In this document: positions 53,025 through 62,147 of the stretch, piece after piece
Numbering within the stretch: position 1 is the first letter of the stretch
Layout of the letters: every line of letters starts with the position of its first letter
Assembly: GCF_005280585.1 (NCBI RefSeq)
Contig: NZ_SZVO01000001.1
Coordinates: 496,001 to 560,000, forward strand
Direction of reading: 5' to 3'
DNA from: Dyadobacter frigoris
GTDB lineage: Bacteria > Bacteroidota > Bacteroidia > Cytophagales > Spirosomataceae
Length of the DNA stretch: 64,000 nt
Made by a program: the position numbers and the translations under genes
The notes under the pieces: model-generated
Told to the model about the DNA's origin: nothing
Seen by the model: the letters and a program-made list of their open reading frames with translations, nothing else
Database searches by the model: none

Positions 53025-53151
53025 CATAAAGATGGTAGGGAATCTAAACGATCGAGAGGAATAAACCAATTTGTTTGTTGATTTCTATCGAATTCTTTAG
53101 CTCAGGTACCATAAGAAAAAGTCAAATTTACAGTATAAACTAAATCATATT

Positions 53152-53787
53152 ATGAAAAATGTTCACCGGATTTTATTCATTGCCGCTTTATTTTTTACAA
53201 TAAATGCACAGGCCCAGGATTCAACCGGACTTACGGGTACTCCGATAAAAGAAGTTCAGTATACAAGTGACAATTCGCCATACCTCACTCAGGAATGGTA
53301 TAGAGGTTTGGTTAGAGATAAATCCGGGAAACCCTATGATGGTGTTTTGATTAATTATGATCTCGTAAAAGACCAGATTGTCTATAAAAACGGCTCCAGC
53401 TCATACGTGCTCGGCCCGGAAATTACGGAATTCAATATTCCAACCGGAACGGCTCTTTATACTTTCAAACGTGGATTTCCGGGAGCTGTCGGATTAACGG
53501 ATAAAAATTTTTACCAGGTTTTGTATGATGGAAATACAAAACTTTTAAAACATTACAAAAAATCAGGAACTGGTGCGACAGATGAAAGTCTGTATATTTT
53601 GAAAGGAGACAAATTGACTCCGATCCAATTGAAAGACAGAAACAGTTTTCTGAAAGTGCTTTCGGATGAAAAAAATAAAATGCAGTATGTTATAAAGGAA
53701 GAAAATCTGGATTTCGATGGCGCAGATGATGTAGCAAAATTGCTGGCTGAATATGACGCTTATAAAGCAGGCAGGGGAGGAAACTAG
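53152..53787 (+). CDS. Secreted protein of unknown function
   Basis: 211 residues with a signal peptide ending near residue 21 (INAQAQ). The mature part is beta-rich with a TEFNIPTGTALYTFKRGF stretch and a polar C-terminal helix (LLAEYDAYKAGRGG). No family recognised. Single gene, convergent with the nucleotidyltransferase-like gene that ends at 53807. Confidence 0.75.
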   Translation: MKNVHRILFIAALFFTINAQAQDSTGLTGTPIKEVQYTSDNSPYLTQEWYRGLVRDKSGKPYDGVLINYDLVKDQIVYKNGSSSYVLGPEITEFNIPTGTALYTFKRGFPGAVGLTDKNFYQVLYDGNTKLLKHYKKSGTGATDESLYILKGDKLTPIQLKDRNSFLKVLSDEKNKMQYVIKEENLDFDGADDVAKLLAEYDAYKAGRGGN

Positions 53788-53806
53788 AAAAGTTTTTTAC
53801 TCCTTT

Positions 53807-54304
53807 TTAAGACCCAGAAAAATAGTTCCGTTTTAAATGATCAATATCAGTTAAGTCTTTGGGTCTTCCCGTAGCTTCCTTGTCAGCAATCAGATCCTCG
53901 ATACCTATAAACGAAAGCTCAAAGCCGTCATAGCCTACAGAATGCCGTCTTAAATAAGCCTCCTTGAATTTTATTGGGGCTTTTATATTTGGCAGAAGAT
54001 CCAGTGTACAATCGTCCAAGGTATATCTTAAAAACGTATTTTGGGGGTCGGGTGATTGTTCCGCCTTAAGTTTGGTTACGTCAATTTTAAGGACCTCTAA
54101 AGCGTTTAACAATCGGAAGTAATTATCATAAGTTGGATTGTACCAGATATCCAGATCAGGTTCATCAATGTGCTCACCATTCTTAGCCGTTGACAACCTA
54201 ATATAACCGTAATAGCCGACTGCGGTCCCGCCGACCACCATATGTTTAACCTCGAATTCGTTTAATGTGAACAGTATTTTGACCAAAGAGTCGTTTACAT
54301 TCAT
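53807..54304 (-). CDS. Nucleotidyltransferase-fold protein (MNT/AbiEii-like)
   Basis: 165 residues. KHMVVGGTAVGYYGY (20-34) matches the GG-x-A start of the nucleotidyltransferase core, and EPDLDIWY (48-55) supplies the paired acidic residues; a LIADKEATGRPKDLTDIDHL segment (142-161) is typical of AbiEii/MNT-like proteins. A 60-residue gene lies 8 bases upstream. MNT-type proteins act as toxins or antitoxins; which one here is unknown. Confidence 0.7.
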   Translation of the reverse strand: MNVNDSLVKILFTLNEFEVKHMVVGGTAVGYYGYIRLSTAKNGEHIDEPDLDIWYNPTYDNYFRLLNALEVLKIDVTKLKAEQSPDPQNTFLRYTLDDCTLDLLPNIKAPIKFKEAYLRRHSVGYDGFELSFIGIEDLIADKEATGRPKDLTDIDHLKRNYFSGS

Positions 54305-54312
54305 ACAAATTC

Positions 54313-54495
54313 CTATCTGAAAGAAAGTGTTTTTGCTTTTGAATGAGATTCTCCTTTTTGGTCAACGCTTCTCAGAAAATGGATAAAGCTTTCAAATTTT
54401 TTATAGCGTTCCATTACCACAACCACACTAACGGTGCCGGTTTTTGAATTGTCTTTCATTTCGTCGAAGCTGCTGAATTTTTCTAACTTTTTCAT
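54313..54495 (-). CDS. 60-residue protein preceding the nucleotidyltransferase-like gene
   Basis: 60 residues, with FSSFDEMK at the N-terminus, a beta strand GTVSVVVVMERYKKFESFIHFL and a basic end. Its stop is 8 bases before the nucleotidyltransferase start. The FSSFDEMK-type start is common in small proteins paired with such NTases, so a partner is likely. Family unassigned. Confidence 0.65.
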   Translation of the reverse strand: MKKLEKFSSFDEMKDNSKTGTVSVVVVMERYKKFESFIHFLRSVDQKGESHSKAKTLSFR

Positions 54496-54647
54496 AGAAT
54501 GATCGCTTTCTGTTTTATGGAAACACAGTAATATACAAATGTATTACATGAAATCTAAATATTTCATCTATCGTTATGATATTCAGCTGTTTTAAAGTAA
54601 CAGTTTAGGCGCAGCTACTGGGCACCAACCGTCAAATTCGCTATTAT

Positions 54648-55136
54648 CTATTGCGCTGCGTCTTCGATCTTCTTTTTCTTTTTGGTGAAAACATACACAA
54701 CACCAAAATGACTTTTTAAAACACCGCTATCAAATTTATCTTTTACATAAGGATTCAGTTCCAGTGCTAATTGAATATTTCTGTTTTGTGGTAATGGTTT
54801 TATACGAACACCCACATTGAGGGAATATCCATCAACCGTTACCAAATCTGCTTTTGAGTCAGCGATACGATATAATGGATTCAGTCTTACTCCGCCACCA
54901 ACATACCATTGTGTGATTTCCCCTCTTTTGAAATTAATCATTGGAAGAATATCAACACTAAGGCTGCTGAATAATGAGTTTGTCTGAAAACGGCCATCAA
55001 CCCAAAATATCTTTCTCGGATTGGTACTTATCGTTAACAAATTGCTCCATGGATAATATCCCACTGAACCCTGCGCCAATAACCCCTCACGGCCGCAAAC
55101 TAGAAAAAACACAATCAGGATCAGAAGTCGCTTCAT
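54648..55136 (-). CDS. Secreted outer-membrane beta-barrel-like protein
   Basis: 162 residues with a signal peptide (cleavage after about 22). Alternating hydrophobic strands (LNVGVRIKPLPQ, IQLALELNPYV) and a basic end KKKKKIEDAAQ. No precise family. It lies behind ffh on the same strand (ffh at 55187 onward), 50 bases away. Confidence 0.65.
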   Translation of the reverse strand: MKRLLILIVFFLVCGREGLLAQGSVGYYPWSNLLTISTNPRKIFWVDGRFQTNSLFSSLSVDILPMINFKRGEITQWYVGGGVRLNPLYRIADSKADLVTVDGYSLNVGVRIKPLPQNRNIQLALELNPYVKDKFDSGVLKSHFGVVYVFTKKKKKIEDAAQ

Positions 55137-55186
55137 GGATAAATTTGATGTTGAAAATTAAAATGCTTTACAGAATTCAAATGAGA

Positions 55187-56509
55187 TTAACGGCGTAATG
55201 CTTTGCTCATTTTTCCTGCGGCCTGCATTGTATTCATTTTCTTCATCATCTTACGCATTTCATCGAATTGCTTTAAAAGATTATTGACCTGCAAAATTGA
55301 AGTCCCGCTACCCGTTGCAATACGTTTTTTACGACTTCCATCGATCAAATCCGGATTTTCGCGCTCTTTCTTCGTCATCGATTGGATAATTGCTTCAATT
55401 GGTTTGAAAGATTCGTTGTCAATGTTCACATCTTTCATAGCGGTTCCCATTCCAGGGATCATACCGATCAGATCTTTCACATTACCCATTTTCTTGATCT
55501 GCTGAAGCTGGCCCAAAAAGTCGTCAAAATCAAATTTGTTCTGACGCATTTTAGCGTTGATGCGTTTTGCCTCATCTTCATCAAACGCCTGTTGGGCGCG
55601 TTCAACCAAAGAAATAACGTCACCCATCCCAAGAATCCTGCTCGCCATACGATCAGGGTAGAAGGAATCAAGGGCTTCCATTTTTTCCCCTGTGCTGATG
55701 TATTTAATTGGCTTGTCAACAATCTGACGAATGGAAAGTGCAGCTCCGCCACGGGCATCGCCATCCAGTTTGGTCAATACAACACCATCAAAATTCAAAC
55801 GTTCGTTGAAAGTTTTAGCAGTATTTACAGCATCCTGACCCGTCATGGAATCCACAACGAAAAGAATTTCGGAAGGTTTTACGGCAGACTTGATATCTTC
55901 CACTTCCTGCATCATCACTTCATCAATGGCCAAACGACCAGCTGTATCGACGATAACGATTTTTTTGCCAATTTTTCTTGCGTGTGCTACAGCATTGGTA
56001 GCAATTTGAACTGCGCTTTTGTTATCTGGTTCAGAATAAACCTCAACACCTACTTGTTCTCCAAGAACTTTCAACTGGTCAATCGCAGCGGGACGATACA
56101 CGTCGCAGGCTACCAGAAGTACTTGTCTGCCTTGTTTTTTTAGTAAGTAAGATAACTTTCCTGAGAAAGTAGTTTTACCAGAACCTTGTAAACCAGCGAT
56201 CAGAATAACAGCAGGATCTCCCTTGATGTTAATTCCTTCTGCCTGTCCGCCCATCAATTCAGTTAATTCTTCCTGAACAATTTTGACGAACATTTGACCC
56301 GGTTCCACGGATATCAATATTTTCCGGTCAAGGGCTTTTTCTCTGATCCGGTCGGTAATATCTTTTGCAATCTTAAAATTTACGTCGGCATCTACCAACG
56401 CTTTACGAACCTCTTTTGTAGTAGCGGCAACGTTTATATCAGAAATGCGATCCTTCCCTTTTAAAGTACGAAAGGCATTGTTTAGCTTATCCTGTAAGTT
56501 TTCAAACAT
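55187..56509 (-). CDS. ffh: Signal recognition particle protein Ffh
   Basis: 440 residues. The N domain is followed by the G domain: GLQGSGKTT (P-loop, about 108-116), DVYRPAAIDQL, DTAGRL and TKLDGDARGG. The methionine-rich M domain (about 300-440; MRKMMKKMNTMQAAGKMSKALRR at the end) binds 4.5S RNA and signal sequences. It targets proteins to the inner membrane. It has its own promoter (56553-56560). Confidence 0.96.
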   Translation of the reverse strand: MFENLQDKLNNAFRTLKGKDRISDINVAATTKEVRKALVDADVNFKIAKDITDRIREKALDRKILISVEPGQMFVKIVQEELTELMGGQAEGINIKGDPAVILIAGLQGSGKTTFSGKLSYLLKKQGRQVLLVACDVYRPAAIDQLKVLGEQVGVEVYSEPDNKSAVQIATNAVAHARKIGKKIVIVDTAGRLAIDEVMMQEVEDIKSAVKPSEILFVVDSMTGQDAVNTAKTFNERLNFDGVVLTKLDGDARGGAALSIRQIVDKPIKYISTGEKMEALDSFYPDRMASRILGMGDVISLVERAQQAFDEDEAKRINAKMRQNKFDFDDFLGQLQQIKKMGNVKDLIGMIPGMGTAMKDVNIDNESFKPIEAIIQSMTKKERENPDLIDGSRKKRIATGSGTSILQVNNLLKQFDEMRKMMKKMNTMQAAGKMSKALRR

Positions 56510-56552
56510 AAATTGGTATGGATGAGATCGGAACTTGAATTGAAATAATGCA

Positions 56553-56560
56553 CAAAGGTA
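56553..56560 (-). promoter_or_regulatory. ffh promoter -7 element
   Basis: Minus-strand TACCTTTG fits TAnnTTTG, 44 bases before the ffh start. Confidence 0.5.
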
Positions 56561-56572
56561 TAAATAAAAAGA

Positions 56573-56602
56573 GGAGTACAGGAAAGTTCATTCCCGTACT
56601 CC
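56573..56602 (-). terminator. Terminator behind the mscS gene
   Basis: GGAGTAC (56573-56579) and GTACTCC (56596-56602) with a further short inner stem, followed on the minus strand by a T-rich run. Confidence 0.7.
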
Positions 56603-56642
56603 GTCATTTTATTCGATTTTTACTTATATAATTGATGAAATT

Positions 56643-57455
56643 TTATTGTTTTAGCGCCACACTAAGCTCGGCTGGCTTAGGAGCCCCGATTCCGTCGGCT
56701 GCATATTGTTTGCTGATCCCCTCATTTACATAGTAATAGGTATCCCAGTAATTTTCACTCAGTGTCCAGACACGTACGTCAAAGAAAATTGCATTTTCTG
56801 TTAGTTTGGTAACTAAAATATCATGTTCAACATCTTTCAGTGCAGTTGGACAAGCATTGGTCACTTTTCTGATTGATGCTCTGATAGCATCCACGCCATT
56901 TTGGCTGCCGGCTGCAAAAACCATATCCACGCGTATTTTTCCCTTGGTTGAAATATTAGTAATCGGCGAGGTTGATAGTGCGCCATTTGGAAGAATAATC
57001 GTTTTGTTATCAACCGTAACTAAGATGGTATTGAAAATCTGGATTGCTTCTACCACACCTGTAAATCCCTGTGCATTTATTAATTCACCAACCCGGTAAG
57101 GTTTGAAAATCAGAATTAGAACACCTCCTGCAAAATTGGCAAGACTACCCTGCAAGGCAAAACCAACGGCCAAACTGGCTGCTCCGAGTACTGCGACAAA
57201 AGAAGTGGTTTGAATGCCAAGAATTCCTGCAATACTTAAAAGAAGCATTATATTCAGCATCACGCTAATCAAAGAATTCAAAAATGGCTGAACGTCACGA
57301 TCGACATGTCTTTTGTCCATCAATGAACTTACCATGGAAGTGATTTTTCCAATCACGATCCGTCCGATAATCAGGACAAGAATTGCTAATAAAATTTTGC
57401 CGCCGTACTCTGATGCAGTGGCAATGATCTGAGCCTTGATAAGGTCGTAATTCAT
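56643..57455 (-). CDS. mscS: Small-conductance mechanosensitive channel
   Basis: 270 residues from the ATG at 57455; an in-frame start 25 codons upstream precedes no signal-like segment and is not used. Three membrane helices (about 20-38, 62-83, 88-108), with the MscS core GAASLAVGFALQGSLANFAGG and VLILIFKPYRVGE, and the beta and C-terminal domains. It opens on membrane tension. Confidence 0.93.
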   Translation of the reverse strand: MNYDLIKAQIIATASEYGGKILLAILVLIIGRIVIGKITSMVSSLMDKRHVDRDVQPFLNSLISVMLNIMLLLSIAGILGIQTTSFVAVLGAASLAVGFALQGSLANFAGGVLILIFKPYRVGELINAQGFTGVVEAIQIFNTILVTVDNKTIILPNGALSTSPITNISTKGKIRVDMVFAAGSQNGVDAIRASIRKVTNACPTALKDVEHDILVTKLTENAIFFDVRVWTLSENYWDTYYYVNEGISKQYAADGIGAPKPAELSVALKQ

Positions 57456-57696
57456 AATTTTGAGAGAGAAAGGGGGGATGAATAATGTTTGTTTTTGGAA
57501 GTTTAGACTATGACATTCTTTCGAAGTCACACCTTTGAAAAAAAAATTGAAAATTCTTGAATTTTACTCTCAATTTGAATTGTATTAGGCTGAATAACAG
57601 GTATGTTATAAAGATTAATAAAGGTATTATTTTATTTTAGAAAACAATAGAAGTTGTGGAATGTTAACAAATATGACACTACTATTCTGATATTTT

Positions 57697-58353
57697 TTAA
57701 TGAACCTTGTAAAATAGTTGGGTAGAAAAACCAGGCGAGATCAGAAATGAATTTAAACCTTTGGTAATACCCACACCAGGAAAATAATCCGGACTTATAT
57801 TTCCAGACATGCGAACGGCCATCGTGGTTCTGATCTGGAAACGAAGCATTAACTTTTTGTTCAGTTTTAGATCATAAGCGAGATAGGCCTCTGCACCGAA
57901 AGCGAAATTTTGATCATCTGTGAAACTCCCGGTATAATCTCCAAAAGTGGGCCCTTTAAAAGTATATTTTCCACGAAAGCCTGAAAAGGATATAATGGGC
58001 CCATAACCGAACCTTAGTGGTATCCTTTTATACTGGTTTTCAAAAGCCATTTTAATGTACACACCCTGAAATTTTTGAGACTGGGAGATCTGAGTCGTGT
58101 CAATTTTTGAAGTGCCTTGTGCAAAGCCGCCACTGAGCACCCAGTGTTTCCGAGGGTCTTTTCCAGGAAAAATAACATAAGGCTCGATGATGACCGTATT
58201 GCGTATTAAATATTTGTCGGGAAAAACATAGGAAGGTAAACTTTTTACCAAATCCAGACCAATATATACAAGTTTGGAGTCTTCGATAGCTTCCTGGGCA
58301 TTACCGCAGAGCGACACCAGGCTCATGATAATTAGTAGTACGCTCTTTTTCAT
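57697..58353 (-). CDS. Secreted beta-barrel-like protein
   Basis: 218 residues with a signal peptide (cleavage near 19). Alternating strands such as GVYIKMAFENQYKRIPLRFGYGP and LMLRFQIRTTMAVRM suggest an outer-membrane barrel. The start overlaps the upstream lipoprotein gene's stop by 4 bases, so they form an operon. Function unknown. Confidence 0.65.
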   Translation of the reverse strand: MKKSVLLIIMSLVSLCGNAQEAIEDSKLVYIGLDLVKSLPSYVFPDKYLIRNTVIIEPYVIFPGKDPRKHWVLSGGFAQGTSKIDTTQISQSQKFQGVYIKMAFENQYKRIPLRFGYGPIISFSGFRGKYTFKGPTFGDYTGSFTDDQNFAFGAEAYLAYDLKLNKKLMLRFQIRTTMAVRMSGNISPDYFPGVGITKGLNSFLISPGFSTQLFYKVH

Positions 58354-58835
58354 AATGATGCTTCAATTGATATTCCCGGACCTTCACTAGTGCCAAACGG
58401 ACGTATTTTCTCGTCAAGTATATAGGATTGATAATCGACATGGACGTATTTAAATGTTGATTTAGTCTCAAACGAAGAATTCGGATATTTGGCGTCTACG
58501 ACGAATCCGCAGCCATTTTTATAAGAAAAATCTCTTGCATAAAAAAGGGTCAGCGTATCTGTGCGGTTTTCAAATTCGAAAATATAGGTAGTGCTATCTG
58601 CGTTCAGGGAAATTGGGAAAGTAAAATCTTTTAATTGAGAGTAAGAATGTGAAGTGTAATTTTTCACCTGCTCGTCAAAAATACTTAAATCAATAGCTCC
58701 GGGTGCGGTTACCTTTTTAAGTAGAAAAGTATCAGCATCGATTGAAAGCCGGATCGTGAGTTCTTTTTGTGGACCGCAGTCAATACAGCCGCTTAACAGG
58801 AGAGTGAAGAAAAAGATGTGCATAATTATTTTCAT
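58350..58835 (-). CDS. Lipoprotein of unknown function
   Basis: 161 residues, lipobox LLLSGC (Cys near 17). The mature part is beta-rich with a TSHSYSQLKDFTFP segment and two more Cys in CIDCG and NGCG. No family recognised. It is the first gene of the two-gene unit with the barrel-like protein. Confidence 0.65.
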   Translation of the reverse strand: MKIIMHIFFFTLLLSGCIDCGPQKELTIRLSIDADTFLLKKVTAPGAIDLSIFDEQVKNYTSHSYSQLKDFTFPISLNADSTTYIFEFENRTDTLTLFYARDFSYKNGCGFVVDAKYPNSSFETKSTFKYVHVDYQSYILDEKIRPFGTSEGPGISIEASL

Positions 58836-58969
58836 CGTTGAGGAGTTAAGTAGTTGTTATTCAGGAGACACAAGAAATATCAATATGGTTGTTTTTGGGG
58901 ATTTTTAAAAATGTAGCTTTAACAGATTTTTACCTGAATTTTTTAAGATTTATTAAACAATAATTAAAA

Positions 58970-59575
58970 ATGACAGCTTCTCCAATAAAATTATCAACTG
59001 CTGAGGATTATCTCTTTTATGAAAATAGGGCGGATTACAGAAGTGAATTTTTTCAAGGAGAAAAATTCAGAATGATTGTTAATGATGTAAATCATAATTG
59101 TGTCAAACAAAACTTATCCGGTATAATTGGCGCAATTTTAAAAGACAGGAAATATTTCCAAAGTTATTCTGGTAATCAGCGAATACATATTTTCGAAAAT
59201 ACCTTTTATGGTTACCCAGATTTACTAATTGTTTGTGGACCAAATCAATACGCTGAAAAGGATAAAAATTCTATTATCAATCCAACAGTTCTTATTGAGG
59301 TATTATCAGAAGGTACAGGTTCCTACGATCGTGGTGATAAATTTCGTTTTTACAGAGACATTGATAGTTTGAGAGAGTACGTCTTAGTCAATTCGATTAA
59401 TGTAGGAGTAGAAATATTTAGAAGAACCGAAGATAATCATTGGTTACTTGCAGAGTACGCTTATCAATTATCTGATTCTATAACAATCCAATCCATAGAA
59501 GCTACTTTACAATTATCAGATTTATACGAAGGAACTGATAATGTAAAAGAAGGATGGGGTAGTCCCAAAGAGTAA
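58970..59575 (+). CDS. Uma2-family endonuclease-like protein
   Basis: 201 residues, DUF820/Uma2. The restriction-like core is seen in YPDLLIVCG (about 83-91) and PTVLIEVLSEGTGSYDRGDKFRFYRDIDSLREYVLV with the acidic E and the family YD-x-G-x-KF signature. Family members are common in many copies but their substrates are unknown. No partner gene is obvious; it is a single-gene unit. Confidence 0.85.
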   Translation: MTASPIKLSTAEDYLFYENRADYRSEFFQGEKFRMIVNDVNHNCVKQNLSGIIGAILKDRKYFQSYSGNQRIHIFENTFYGYPDLLIVCGPNQYAEKDKNSIINPTVLIEVLSEGTGSYDRGDKFRFYRDIDSLREYVLVNSINVGVEIFRRTEDNHWLLAEYAYQLSDSITIQSIEATLQLSDLYEGTDNVKEGWGSPKE

Positions 59576-59581
59576 TTTTTC

Positions 59582-59628
59582 TATATTTGCCCTTTAAACA
59601 ATAAGGGGCAGCTTGCTCCGTTTATTGT
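59582..59628 (+). promoter_or_regulatory. tolQ promoter -7 element and leader hairpin
   Basis: TATATTTG at 59582-59589 fits the Bacteroidota -7 element. A hairpin begins 9 bases later: ACAATAA-GGGGCA, loop of 3, TGCTCC, then TTATTGT after a 2-base bulge (59598-59628). If this is the start site, the mRNA opens with the hairpin, 67 bases before the ATG. It may equally be the Uma2 gene's terminator. Confidence 0.4.
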
Positions 59629-59695
59629 CAAGGTTGTTTTTATACTGACTTGATCTCATTTACATTAGCATAACTATTCACTTTTCACAATTAAT

Positions 59696-60376
59696 ATGAT
59701 GCTTCTACAAGCACTTGCTGACTCTACTTTGGCTGCACCTGCCGCCGCGCAGGGACTATCTGTTATTGACCTTCTAGGAAAAGGGGGCGTAGTAATGATC
59801 CCGCTGGGGCTGCTTTTTGTTGCCACTTTATTTATCATCATCGAGCGTTACCTGGGAATTGGTTCCAATGGAAATATTGATTCTCAGTTTGTAGATAATG
59901 TGAAAGATTTTATTCAGCAAGGGAATTTGAAGTCCGCCGAATCATCTTGCCGTAATCAACGAAATGCTGCGGGTAGAATTTTCGAACGCGCTATTGGCCG
60001 TATCGGTTATCCGATCAAGGATATTGAAACTTCTATCGAAACATCAAGCCAGATCGAAATTCAGCGTATGGAAGGTAATCTGGGCTATCTTGGGGTAATT
60101 GCAGGTATCGCACCCATGCTTGGGTTTGTGGGTACAATTTCCGGGATCATTCGTATTTTCTATGATATTTCGGTGAGTAATGATTTCAATATCAGTACAA
60201 TTGCGAGTGGTATGTATGAGAAAATGATTACGTCCGGTTCAGGTTTGATTATTGGTTTGCTTGCTTACGCAGGTTATCACTTGTTAAATATGAAGATTGA
60301 CCGTTTTGCATTAAGACTTCAGGTGGCTGCGTCAGATTTTCTTGATGTGCTTCAAAAACCGGTTTCTTCGAAATAA
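59696..60376 (+). CDS. MotA/TolQ/ExbB proton channel protein
   Basis: 226 residues with three membrane helices (about 32-49, 135-157, 180-199) and the TolQ/ExbB pattern GYLGVIAGIAPMLGFVGTISGII plus MYEKMITSGSGLIIGLLAY. With the ExbD/TolR protein it uses the proton-motive force to power an outer-membrane process. Fifty-two bases separate it from its partner gene. A Tol or Ton role is not decided by sequence. Confidence 0.93.
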   Translation: MMLLQALADSTLAAPAAAQGLSVIDLLGKGGVVMIPLGLLFVATLFIIIERYLGIGSNGNIDSQFVDNVKDFIQQGNLKSAESSCRNQRNAAGRIFERAIGRIGYPIKDIETSIETSSQIEIQRMEGNLGYLGVIAGIAPMLGFVGTISGIIRIFYDISVSNDFNISTIASGMYEKMITSGSGLIIGLLAYAGYHLLNMKIDRFALRLQVAASDFLDVLQKPVSSK

Positions 60377-60428
60377 ACACCCGGAATGAGCCGCTTATTA
60401 ATCTCATCTACCCATTGATACTTAAAAT

Positions 60429-60821
60429 ATGAAGATACGTCGAAAGAGCAGGTTTGCCCCTGAGGTCTTTACAAGCTCACTCAGCGATATTATGTTTTTC
60501 CTGATGTTGTTCTTTTTGATCATTTCAACGATGTCAAATCCGAACGTCATCAAACTGATGCTTCCCAAAGCATCAGCAACGCAGCAGATGTACAAAAAGC
60601 AGATTACTTTGTCAATTGACGACAAGAAAGTTTATTACATTGATAAAGAACCAATTCCGTTCGATCAGCTGGAAACCCAGCTGCAAACCCTGTTTGCGGG
60701 TGTTGAAGATCGTACAATTGTGCTTCGTGTAGATAAAAATCTTGCCGTTCAGGATCTGGTTGATGTGCTTGAAGTAGGAGCGAAACAAGATATAAAAATG
60801 GTAATGGCTACTGCGAAGTAA
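60429..60821 (+). CDS. ExbD/TolR-family protein
   Basis: 130 residues with one N-terminal membrane helix (about 20-38) after SSLSDIMFFLMLFFLI-like FTSSLSDIMF, with the conserved Asp that carries protons, and a C-terminal periplasmic domain (RTIVLRVDKNLAVQDLVDVL). Partner of the TolQ/ExbB protein upstream. Confidence 0.92.
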   Translation: MKIRRKSRFAPEVFTSSLSDIMFFLMLFFLIISTMSNPNVIKLMLPKASATQQMYKKQITLSIDDKKVYYIDKEPIPFDQLETQLQTLFAGVEDRTIVLRVDKNLAVQDLVDVLEVGAKQDIKMVMATAK

Positions 60822-60917
60822 TCAGGTTATCGATATAGCCGCAGAGCGGCAAAATAATTGTAGAAACCGCAATTGATATAATGATTTATAGGTGCAGCGC
60901 ACCGAAATAATCAGTTC

Positions 60918-60963
60918 AAAAGGAAAAGTCTGAAATCATGACCGACTTCAGACTTTTCCTTTT
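60918..60963. terminator. Bidirectional terminator between exbD and oxidoreductase genes
   Basis: 17-base arms (60918-60934, 60947-60963), perfect, with A-run and T-run ends, between convergent genes ending at 60821 and 60982. Confidence 0.9.
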
Positions 60964-60981
60964 TGTATTAAAAAATTTAAA

Positions 60982-62004
60982 TTATAATTCTGCGCTCAAA
61001 TATATTTTTTCAACAATATCCTGTAAAACGGCGCCTTCTTCACCCAGACAAATATTTGTTTGTTTTCCTGAAACAGCATCAATAAAGGCAGTTGTGTTTT
61101 TGAGTTGTGTATCTGTTTCTTCCATAAAGGGAAATTGAATATCCGCCAATTCTCCGGCAACTTCCGTGTGCAGTGAAAATGGATTTAAAACAGCTCCGGC
61201 CTTACTCCCAAAAACTTCCAGATTAATGATTTCTTCTTGCTTTTGATTTAAGGCAAAAGAACAGGACAAAGCAATACTTTTATTGTTGGCAAAAGTCAGG
61301 TATGCAAAACAAGCATCATCGACATCAAACTTAGCCGGATCCCATTGCCCTTTTAAGCCTTTGCCGCCTGTTTTGCCAATAAAATCATAAATGTTTCCTA
61401 CCACTTTTTCGGGTTTTTGATATTCCATCATTCCCAGGGCCAAATCCAGTATATGAACGCCCAAATCGATCATAGCCCCACCTCCCTGAATTGTTTTATT
61501 GGTAAAATTCCCCCAACCAGGAATTCCTCTGCGACGCAGATAATTGGCTTTGATATGATAAACTTCCCCTAAATGTCCTTCATCCTGGCATTTTTTTAAA
61601 AGCAGATATTCAGAAGTTTGCCGGCGCTGGAAATTGTAAGCGAGTATCTTTCCTTTTTCCTTAGCCAGATCAGCCATTTCGCGGGCTTCTGCGGCAGTCA
61701 TTGCCGGTGGCTTTTCACATAATACATGACAATCGTTTTTGAGCGCCTCCATCGTGTAATCGTAATGGAGATTGTTAGGTGTACAATTGATCACAAGATC
61801 CAGCTCACGGCTGCTAAACATGGTTTCAAGATTATCAAAGGCACCCGGAATACCATGTTGATCAGCCATCAAACGGGTTTTGTTGATATCACGACCGCAA
61901 ACTGCAACAATTTCAACCTGATCGGATAACTTTTTTAACGCGGGAATGTGATTTTGATCCGCAATATGGCCACCGCCAATGATAGCGGCTTTAAGAAGTG
62001 ACAT
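60982..62004 (-). CDS. Gfo/Idh/MocA-family oxidoreductase
   Basis: 340 residues from the ATG at 62004 (an upstream in-frame start adds 9 residues without support). Rossmann motif GGGHIADQNHIP near 11-22, the active-site EKPPAMT region near 100, and the C-terminal domain with GAMIDLGVHILDLALGMM. NAD(P)-dependent, acting on a sugar or cyclitol. Substrate unknown. Confidence 0.9.
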   Translation of the reverse strand: MSLLKAAIIGGGHIADQNHIPALKKLSDQVEIVAVCGRDINKTRLMADQHGIPGAFDNLETMFSSRELDLVINCTPNNLHYDYTMEALKNDCHVLCEKPPAMTAAEAREMADLAKEKGKILAYNFQRRQTSEYLLLKKCQDEGHLGEVYHIKANYLRRRGIPGWGNFTNKTIQGGGAMIDLGVHILDLALGMMEYQKPEKVVGNIYDFIGKTGGKGLKGQWDPAKFDVDDACFAYLTFANNKSIALSCSFALNQKQEEIINLEVFGSKAGAVLNPFSLHTEVAGELADIQFPFMEETDTQLKNTTAFIDAVSGKQTNICLGEEGAVLQDIVEKIYLSAEL

Positions 62005-62147
62005 GCAAAGCTGATTTAAGAGTGTCTGCAAAAATATTGAATTGAAAATGATTTAAGGCTTTTCAACGCAAAAATGCCCCGTGATTATTTTCACGAAGCA
62101 TTATAACATTCCATCAAACTCGGTACTTATGTAATATCCTCTGAATT

